DNA of 64,000 nucleotides from Omphiscola glabra. Its lineage: Eukaryota; Mollusca; Gastropoda; Lymnaeidae. The DNA is taken from positions 29,936,347 through 30,000,346 of the forward strand of contig OZ024798.1 of assembly GCA_964017045.1 (NCBI GenBank), written 5' to 3'. The notes beneath the pieces were generated by a model. It saw nothing but the letters and a program-made list of their open reading frames with translations, made no database searches and was not told the DNA's origin. This document shows, in pieces, positions 57,065-64,000 of the stretch. Made by a program: the position numbers and the translations under genes. Position 1 is the stretch's first letter. Each line of letters starts with the position of its first letter.

Positions 57065-57418
57065 ATTTTTGGCTCTTTTGACTCATGAGCTTTCCGATCA
57101 CTTTTGACTCATGAGTTTGCCGACCACTTTTAACTCATGAGTTTTCCGACCACTTTTGACTTATGAGTTTGCCGACCACTTTTGACTCATGAGTTTTCCG
57201 ACCACTTTTGACTTATGAGTTTGCCGACCACTTTTAACTCATGAGTTTTCCGACCACTTTTGACTTATGAGTTTGCCGACCACTTTTGACTCATGAGTTT
57301 TCCGACCACTTTTAACTCATGAGTTTTCCGACCACTTTTAACTCATGAGTTTGCCGACAACGTTTAACTCATGAGTTTGCCGACCACTTTTGACTCATGA
57401 GTTTTCCGACCACTTTGT
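57065..57418. repeat. 26-bp minisatellite derived from a hAT terminus
   Basis: About thirteen units with CCGACCACTTTTGACTCATG then AGTTTT. The unit equals the complement of the hAT end it follows, so it probably arose by slippage of the inverted repeat. Units alternate GTTTTCC and GTTTGCC. Many carry TGACTCA, an AP-1 core, within ACTCATGAGT. Confidence 0.93.
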
Positions 57419-57420
57419 TG

Positions 57421-58702
57421 GTGTGTTTACTCCAAGCCTATTTGTATTTATATAGATTGATAGATTATATCTAAGGAAAGAATGAAATGGGGCCCGCGGC
57501 CCCAAAGGAATAGATATTATGAGTTCAGTACCCATCGCTGTTTGAACATAGATAATCAAGTGTATGTGTACTAGGTTTGGTCAAGATCTATCCATTCATG
57601 TAGGAGTATTTGTTGGTCATTTTATTTATATTGCTCATATTTTTTTAAAAAGAGAAATTTAGTGGTCGCGGTCCCAGACGGGATATTTTGTTACGTTCAC
57701 AAAACCCAAGTATTTCATTCTGGATAGTGATGGATATGTTGCCAAGTCTGGTCAAGATCCAATATGGTCTACAACTAGTACCGGTCTACAGCGAGTACCG
57801 GTCTACAACTAGTACCGGTCCACAACTATTACCGGTCTACAACGAGTACCGGTACTGCACGGTTTTAATTCAGGAATATTAAATTTTATTTCAAAGCGCA
57901 CTTGAATTCTTCTTGTAACATCCAACTTACACAACTATAACGTGAACTCACCATGTACCGTATTCAACACTATAAACAAGCACTTTTTTGTTCTCTTTTA
58001 TAATTCTCCCCCCTTCTAAGATTTACCTCCGTTTATCTTGAATGGTTGTCAGAAACTAACGTCGCCATGACTCTGTCGGTTCGAACTTCCGCTTCCTCTC
58101 GCTGCCTAGCAACGGATAATGCTTACCGAAAGCTGCGGTAGCAAAACAGAATAAATATAAAAACAATCGGCGTCCTTAGATTTGTCCGCTTCCTTTGCAA
58201 ATAATACGTTTCCTTAAACTCTACATATAAATTTGTTAAGATTGTAAGACAAAGCGACCACGTGGTTTTCTGCATTTTTCCACCATTAAAAAGTATGCGG
58301 CGAAACAATTATTTGGGTTCCGTTCACGTGATCTACAACAGAGCGTACGTCAACCTTTGCGTGGTACAGTTTTATTAGCCTCGATGTGACGTAAGTACGG
58401 GGGAACTCTTCTGTGCTTGAGTAAACGGAAACGTCCTCACAATAAACATGATATAAGTCAAGTCACTCAGTAAATGATTACTTAAATAAAAGATTACGGA
58501 TGGCTGATTCTTGGTATGTTGCTTGACAAGGTATTTCACCAATTGTCTGAATAAAGGAACTCAAGCAGTATCAAGACCTGCATCGCCACCCACCCAAAAC
58601 AAATCAACTTGTACTACCTAAGTCTACCCACAACAACTCAAACACCAGACTTGCCATCTACACAGCACACGATATAAACTCTTTTAGCCCCCCCCCACTC
58701 CC
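57421..58702. other. no gene; one 17-bp repeat
   Basis: Five copies of TACCGGTCTACAACTAG lie at 57776-57856. CCGAACTTCCGCTTCC-like GC-richer sequence lies at 58060-58130. No domain is seen in any frame. Confidence 0.45.
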
Positions 58703-59187
58703 CAGATTATCACCCAACTAACCAACATTGCACCCCCACCCAAGATAATCACCCACCTAAACAACATTGCACCCCAATCCACACCATCCCTAGACCATCA
58801 CCCAACTAACCAACACTGCACCCCCACCCACAGACCATCACCCAACTAACCAACATTGCACCCCCACCCACAGACCATCACCCAACTAACCATCATTGCA
58901 CCCCCACCCAAAGACCATCACCCACCTGAACCACATTGCACCCCCACCAACAGACCATCACCCACCTGACCAACACTGCACCCCCACCCACAGACCATCA
59001 CCTCACTGACCAACATTGCACCCCAACCCACAGACCATCACCCCACTGACCAACATTGCACCCCAACCCACAGACCATCACCCCACTGACCAACATTGCA
59101 CCCCAACCCACAGACCATCACCCCACTGACCAACATTGCACCCCAACCCACAGACCATCACCCCACTGACCAACATTGCACCCCCCA
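58703..59187. repeat. 40-bp minisatellite, 12 units
   Basis: Units read ACCATCACCCAACTAACCAA then CATTGCACCCCCACCCACAG. The right-hand units share the variant CCCACTGACC and are nearly identical, so homogenisation is recent there. Confidence 0.96.
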
Positions 59188-60322
59188 AACCCCCAATCGT
59201 TACACTGACTTCAGGTCCAGTAAGCGTAGCACCAGTCTCCTAAAATAAGACGCTCACGTGACCACGCATAACATTACGGCTTATAAGTCTATCACCCGCT
59301 TCCATTACGTACGTCATATGCTAATTTTATAACGCGTCTCAGTGGTTCCTTTATTGTTGGAAAACACGTCACATCATGTTTGCGGTACCGTGAACATAAT
59401 TTTATCATCTGAACATTCGCACGATTCATCTGCACAGACACCCCCTCCCCAAAAGACACCCCTCCCCAAAAGACACCTCTCCCCACAAGACACCCCCTCC
59501 CCCAACCCGTATAATCAATGAATAATTCACGATGAAGGCCTACAATTATATTTCACGCCTCCGATGTTGGGGCCCCGGGAGGCTCACCCTTCGCCCCACG
59601 CCTTCACACTGCCATGGTTGGCATGGACATAATCTTTGCGCCAACTTATTTTATTACCTACCTCAACAGTTTGGGATCCACTAAAACACCTGCTATTCCT
59701 CTCTAACTAACCCACTGATTCCTGGATATATGGATTACGCTGAATTAAATCGACGTCACGCTTCCATGTTTTCTCCGCTACACCGACACGATGGTTAGTG
59801 GCAGGTCTTATTTTCGTCGTATACATAAGTAGAGTCTAGGATGGGTGCACCATATAATAGTGGAAGGTGTTTATAATGACCGGAATGCTGGGGGCCCATT
59901 GCGCAACATTTTATAACTTCCATTGCGCCTGCTTTATTGTGTACGTTTTAACGGACCACGACAAATGTGTGGACCCTTAAGTGGAAGTGCATGGGCACTT
60001 TGGCAGATTCAACATGAGGAGAACCCCCTCCCCTTGAATCCTCCTCTGAATTCTAACGTTGCCCCGATTTCTGTTAATTGCTAGTGAGTTCGTGATTCAG
60101 CATCGGCTCTGCAGCCTAGCTTATAATTGGGTTGGTGGGGAGGTGCTTTGTACACCATGCTGCACAGAAGTGAAAGATTAGTGCTCAATATTTCCAGGGT
60201 TATTTTAAAAAGTGTTAAGTACTAAGACCATCAGGGATACAAGGAAAGCGCACGGTGACTACTTTTTGGTAACATTAACCAAGCATGGCATGAGAACCGG
60301 GAGTTACTGTGGGGTGCGTGGG
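59188..60322. other. no gene recognised; short C-rich repeat
   Basis: Four copies of GACACCCCTCCCCAAAA-like sequence lie at 59437-59506. The rest has no supported feature. Confidence 0.45.
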
Positions 60323-60478
60323 CAGGGGCGTAGGAACGGGGGGAGGGGCTGCCGGTTGGAACATTTTTCTTAATAAACAGTAGCGACATCTTCGACCAAC
60401 AGCAGAGTTTTTTCGTGAAAGTGGGACGGCGAAATACTTTTCCCGGCACGGACGGAACTAACCTTAGCTACGCCACTG
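60323..60478. mobile_element. hAT-like MITE, CAGGGGCGTAGG ends
   Basis: The 156-bp segment starts CAGGGGCGTAGGAACG and ends CTTAGCTACGCCACTG, an inverted match. Flanks TGCGTGGG and GGTTTGGG agree at five of eight positions. The interior GAGTTTTTTCGTGA block is shared with the element at 22897. Confidence 0.7.
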
Positions 60479-60539
60479 GGTTTGGGGGCGGGAGCGTTGA
60501 TGCGGAGTAGTGGGTTTGGGGAGAGTTTAAGAAGATGAA

Positions 60540-60882
60540 ACCGTCCTAAATGACAAGACATCACAAACCTTCCTAAATGACAAGACATCACAAACCGTCT
60601 TAAATGACAAGACATCACAAACCGTTTTAAATGACAAGACATCACAAACCGTCCTAAATGACAAGACATCACAAACCGTCCTAAATGACAAGACATCACA
60701 AACCATCCTAAATGACAAGACATCATAAACCGTCCTAAATGACAAGACATCACAAACCGTCCTAAATGACAAGACATCACAAACCGTCCTAATTGACAAG
60801 ATATCACAACCGTCTTAAATGACAAGATATCACAAACCTTCCTAAATGACAAGACATCACAAACCGTCCTAAATGACTTTCT
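60540..60882. repeat. 27-bp minisatellite, about 12 units
   Basis: Units with CCTAAATGACAAGACATCAC then AAACCGT. The unit is a multiple of three, so a minus-strand frame of 160 codons repeats nine residues. It is a repeat artefact; no other sign of coding is present. Confidence 0.95.
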
Positions 60883-62815
60883 CCGATGATCTAGAGAGCT
60901 ACACTAAATCTTAAAATAAAACCCAATATTGGGAGTAGTATATAAAAAAAAATTGGAATAAAATCTTAAATCACATGAAAGTAGTAATATATTTTTGAAT
61001 TAAAAAACTTAGCAATATTTTTTTATTTTTCAAAATGGGGCCTCAATTTTTTGTTGGCCTAGGCCTAGGGCCCCTAAAATTGTAAATCCGGCCCTGCGTA
61101 CGACACTTTGGATGTTCTACGAGACTCCATTCGGTCCACATATCTTTGTCCCCCACAAATCCAAGTGCGGCTGTAATAGCCTTAGCACGCTTGGTGGCGC
61201 ATTGGTGTCCATGTGTGATGAGCAGGAGTGCTGGCATGTTGGCGTGTCAGATGAAACACGTGGGATGGCACCAGTGACACGTACGGGCCCAATCTGTAAA
61301 TGAAATATTTCACGTATTGCTAGGGACATGTCATGATATTTTTGTTTTGTGTGGCAATACAATATTTTTTGGTGCATTTGTTCTGCTATATTATGGCATG
61401 TTGGGATGCGTCATGCCTCACTATAACGCCACAAGCTAAATGCCCTACTAAATATCCTGTCAAACCCACGACTCAATTGTCCTACTAGCTTCGCGACCTT
61501 AATGTCCTACTAACGTATGACCTAAATGTCCTACTAAACGTCCTGTTAGCCCCACGACTCAAATGTCATAGTTACGACATGACCTAAATGTCCTAAGTTA
61601 AATTGTCCTGGGCTGGGGTACCACGCTATAGAAAAGTATCAATAATAATAATAATAATACACAAACCTATAAAAATGAATATTGCTGAGAGGTAAATGTG
61701 TCATAATCAGGATAATCTATTGCAGATCGGCGCCCTGGCACATCGCGTGGTTTCCAGCTCCGCCATATAACACATTTACTGTGGTGCATTTCTGATCAAT
61801 AAATGTCAAAATCAAACTAAATAGTTTCACACGATGACGTGTGACATGACGTATACTCATTGTTGTGAAATGCGAACGGTTGTGATGTTAGAGAGACACG
61901 TTTGACATTGCAATGACATGAAAGATGTGACTGCGTTCATGAACTTAAACACACATTAACGGACGGCATGTTCTTCAATGTACGATGAGGGCGCCAAACA
62001 CGCCCCAACAAGTCGTGCGCCAACACTTCCTATTACCATTGCGCCATACCCGTACACACCTCCTCCACCCTCACCCCACAAACCATATTAATGTTCGATC
62101 CTCACCGATCTGCGCTCACTCCCGCCCCTCACCCGCTCTTACCCCCACACACACATCTTTCAGGTCCATGTAGCTCCCCACCCCACTAGCTCTCTCTCTC
62201 CCATCACACACTTCCCGCCATCTCGCACCCTACTCTCCACCCCATCACCTTCGATATCAAGGCTTGAATGATCGATTCTTTACCCAGGTGCTCCGAATGT
62301 ATTCTGTTGCCAAGTGATCAGCGACTCAACCACCCAGTAACATCTGCATTGGATTTATAATTGTTTTTTGGGTTTTTTTTAAAGTGGGGTTGGGGGGGGC
62401 GTGGGGGGGGGGGGGAAGATGAAACCACCATTCGACCTAAGACGGTTACCGGAAATTGATGGAAAGAAATTTCGTCGACGGAAAATTGATCGAACGGAAA
62501 TTTGATCGAACGGAAATTTAGTCGAATCTTTTTTTCAGTTCACAGGTTAAAATTTTGGTCAAATTACTTTTTGAACGCACTATACTATATAGTAAAACAA
62601 AATAATGTGTGTGTGGGGGGGGGGGGGGGGAGGGAGAGAAGTGAAGCCTACATAGCGTCGTGGGACCCCACACACACAGTTTGTTGATACACGATGCTCA
62701 CGATAGAAAAGTAGGTTTAAAACACAAGATCTCAAAATACATGAGCGGCAGTTAAAAAAAAAGTTAACTAATTAATGCTAAAATGGCGTATCAAGTCTTG
62801 TTAACAGCTGAAGCA
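60883..62815. other. gene-free stretch with transposon end and small repeats
   Basis: A lone right end ...AAATCCGGCCCTG at 61084-61096, preceded by GGCCTAGGCCTAGGGCCCCT, matches the CAGGGCCGGCC MITE of 36352; its left end is missing, perhaps lost to the adjacent 27-bp array. Degenerate AATGTCCTACTAA repeats lie at 61438-61615. Four GAACGGAAATTTGATC-like units lie at 62460-62523. G runs lie at about 62388-62414. Confidence 0.5.
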
Positions 62816-62823
62816 CAGCCTTG

Positions 62824-62999
62824 CAGTGGCGTAGCGAACTTAACTCGCGCACGGGGCACAAAACCTTTTTAGCGCCCCCAATACCTTTTTAGCGCCCCCC
62901 CCCCTATTCGAAAACCATACAATAATATAGTAAAATATACAATTTGGCGCCCCATTGTGATGCATGATGCCCCCCTTGCCCCCCCTCACTACGCCACTG
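62824..62999. mobile_element. hAT-like MITE, CAGTGGCGTAGCGA family, copy 3
   Basis: The 176-bp element starts CAGTGGCGTAGCGAACTTAA and ends CTCACTACGCCACTG. A perfect 8-bp duplication CAGCCTTG flanks it (62816-62823, 63000-63007). That octamer is part of the 34-bp unit amplified immediately to the right. Confidence 0.95.
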
Positions 63000-63435
63000 C
63001 AGCCTTGGTCCATTTTGATGTACAGCTGAATCACAGCCTGTGTCCATTTTGATGTACATCTGAATCACAGCCTTGGTCCATTTTGATGTACAGCTGAATC
63101 ACAGCCTTGGTCCATTTTGATGTACAGCTGAATCACAGCCTGTGTCCACTTTGATGTACAGCTGAATCACAGCCTCGGTCCACTTTGATGTACAGCTGAA
63201 TCACAGCCTGTGTCCACTTTGATGTACAGCTGAATCACAGCCTGTGTCCACTTTGATGTACAGCTGAATCACAGCCTCGGTCCACTTTGATGTACAGCTG
63301 AATCACAGCCTGTGTCCACTTTGATGTACAGCTGAATCACAGCCTGTGTCCACTTTGATGTACAGCTGAATCACAGCCTGTGTCCACTTTGATGTACAGC
63401 TGAATCACAGCCTGTGTCCACTTTGATGTACAAAA
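63000..63435. repeat. 34-bp minisatellite, about 13 units
   Basis: Units with CACTTTGATGTACAGCTGAA then TCACAGCCTGTGTC, with variants CCTTGG and CCTCGG. One degenerate unit (AACAGCTGAAGCACAGCC) lies left of the MITE at 62803-62820. Confidence 0.96.
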
Positions 63436-63676
63436 AGAGAGAAATCTGGTGGGTGGTATTTATTTGAACAGTGAGTTTGACGACACTTTGTACGCTGCGC
63501 ATATGGTACATCTTTGTCATCTGTCACTGTCACAGTAGAGTAATCACCTGGATTTCTAGGTGTTGACTTAAATCTTGACTTAAACTTAAATTACAATAAA
63601 TATGAGAAAGTACTATTAACATAGTTCCTCTACATAACATACGTCCACCCCAGTTGATATTTACCCACCATCTGTA
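63436..63676. other. spacer, no feature recognised
   Basis: No supported feature. Confidence 0.4.
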
Positions 63677-63842
63677 ATTGCCATAAAGAGGAAGAAGATC
63701 TTCTCGTGTTCAGTCATGAACAGTTGGAGCAAGGACATGATAAGATCTTAGTCATTGCCAGAAAGAGGAGGAACATGTTCCCATCTTATATCAGTCATCG
63801 CAAGATAGAGCACGGAGATGTTCCCATCAGTTATCGTCAGGG
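63677..63842. repeat. degenerate 39-43-bp tandem repeat
   Basis: Four diverged units begin ATTGCCATAAAGAGGAAGAA, ATGAACAGTTGGAGCAAGG, ATTGCCAGAAAGAGGAGGAA and ATCGCAAGATAGAGCACGGA, and each ends near CAGTC or CGTC. The 87-codon frame at 63706-63966 runs over it and shows no domain. Confidence 0.65.
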
Positions 63843-64000
63843 CTGTCGAATCGAAGACTTGGTATCGGATGGATACTTTCTAGTTCCTTCTGGACGGAGT
63901 CGATTTCGTCAAAAGAAACAGAATTTTGGATTGGATTGGTTAACCAAAAATTCGGATATGACCCTTTAATTTATTACATCTAATTTTTTAAATACCTATG

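Larger units (their letters stand above)
56741..57420. mobile_element. hAT element with TIR-derived array, interrupted by a MITE
   Basis: The left end CAGTGGTCGGCGGTCGGC and the right sequence TTTTGACTCATGAGTTTGCC followed by GACCACTT resemble hAT ends of the CAGTGGTCGGCAAACTCA type (recalled). Blocks GCGGCTCTTTAACGACC and TTTTTGGCTCTTTTGACTCA fit its subterminal parts. The right end has been multiplied into the 26-bp array at 57065-57418. Flanks GTGTAGTG and TTGGTGTG match weakly, so the outer limits are uncertain. Confidence 0.6.

Noticed and set aside
57065..57418. Selected AP-1 enhancer cluster
   Set aside because: TGACTCA is part of the transposon end that was amplified, so the cores need no functional explanation. 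Kept only as a possible side effect.
60370..60852. A 160-codon minus-strand frame with repeated MSCHLGRFV-like residues
   Set aside because: The 27-bp unit is a multiple of three, so the frame stays open. The ends run into a MITE and unique DNA without domain or splice support.
63706..63966. An 87-codon frame at the right end
   Set aside because: It covers a degenerate 39-43-bp tandem repeat, shows no domain, and has no splice or promoter context.

Overview
The window reads as invertebrate nuclear DNA and is very gene-poor. Spliced coding exons, AT-rich introns, many tandem arrays and nested transposons all point to a metazoan. A mollusc, perhaps a heterobranch snail, is my best guess. That guess rests on the repeat style and on hAT elements of the SPIN (Space Invader) type, which are recorded from the pond snail Lymnaea. 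It is an inference, not a species call.

I can support only one conventional protein gene: a Cip/Kip cyclin-dependent kinase inhibitor (CDKN1 family, p21/p27/Dacapo) on the + strand from about 42.68 to 48.92 kb. Exon 1 carries the cyclin- and CDK-binding domain. A 66-base exon 2 carries the end of a p21-type PIP degron, a basic tail and the stop. Exon 3 is entirely 3'UTR. The first intron splits the aspartate codon of the degron. The promoter has a TATA box, a CCAAT box, an E2F-type site beside a CHR-like hexamer, and a gapless perfect 20-bp p53 consensus about 165 bases upstream of the predicted start. The distal 3'UTR has three Pumilio motifs. If confirmed, this is a compact p53-p21-like checkpoint gene in an invertebrate.

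The rest is repeats. More than 35 separate minisatellites cover roughly 30 percent of the window by my hand-drawn limits. The largest are a 28-bp array of about 156 units (51.0-55.3 kb), a G-rich array of about 28-bp units (26.3-28.7 kb), a 41-bp array (39.9-41.6 kb), a 23-bp array (19.0-20.2 kb) and a 25-bp array (38.7-39.6 kb). Long open frames inside them are artefacts of repeat length and should not be called genes.

Among the arrays lie short DNA transposons with 8-bp target duplications. They include three SPIN-like copies, one of them 1.9 kb with a broken transposase, and several families of small hAT-like elements ending in CAGNGGCGTAGC or CAGGGCCGGCC. There are also three Penelope-like retroelement 3' ends, one with a frameshifted GIY-YIG endonuclease, and a possible solo LTR. 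Several hAT insertions sit exactly inside or at the edge of a minisatellite, and at least one array seems to have grown from a transposon end. No tRNA, rRNA or CRISPR array was found. Operon-type features do not apply.
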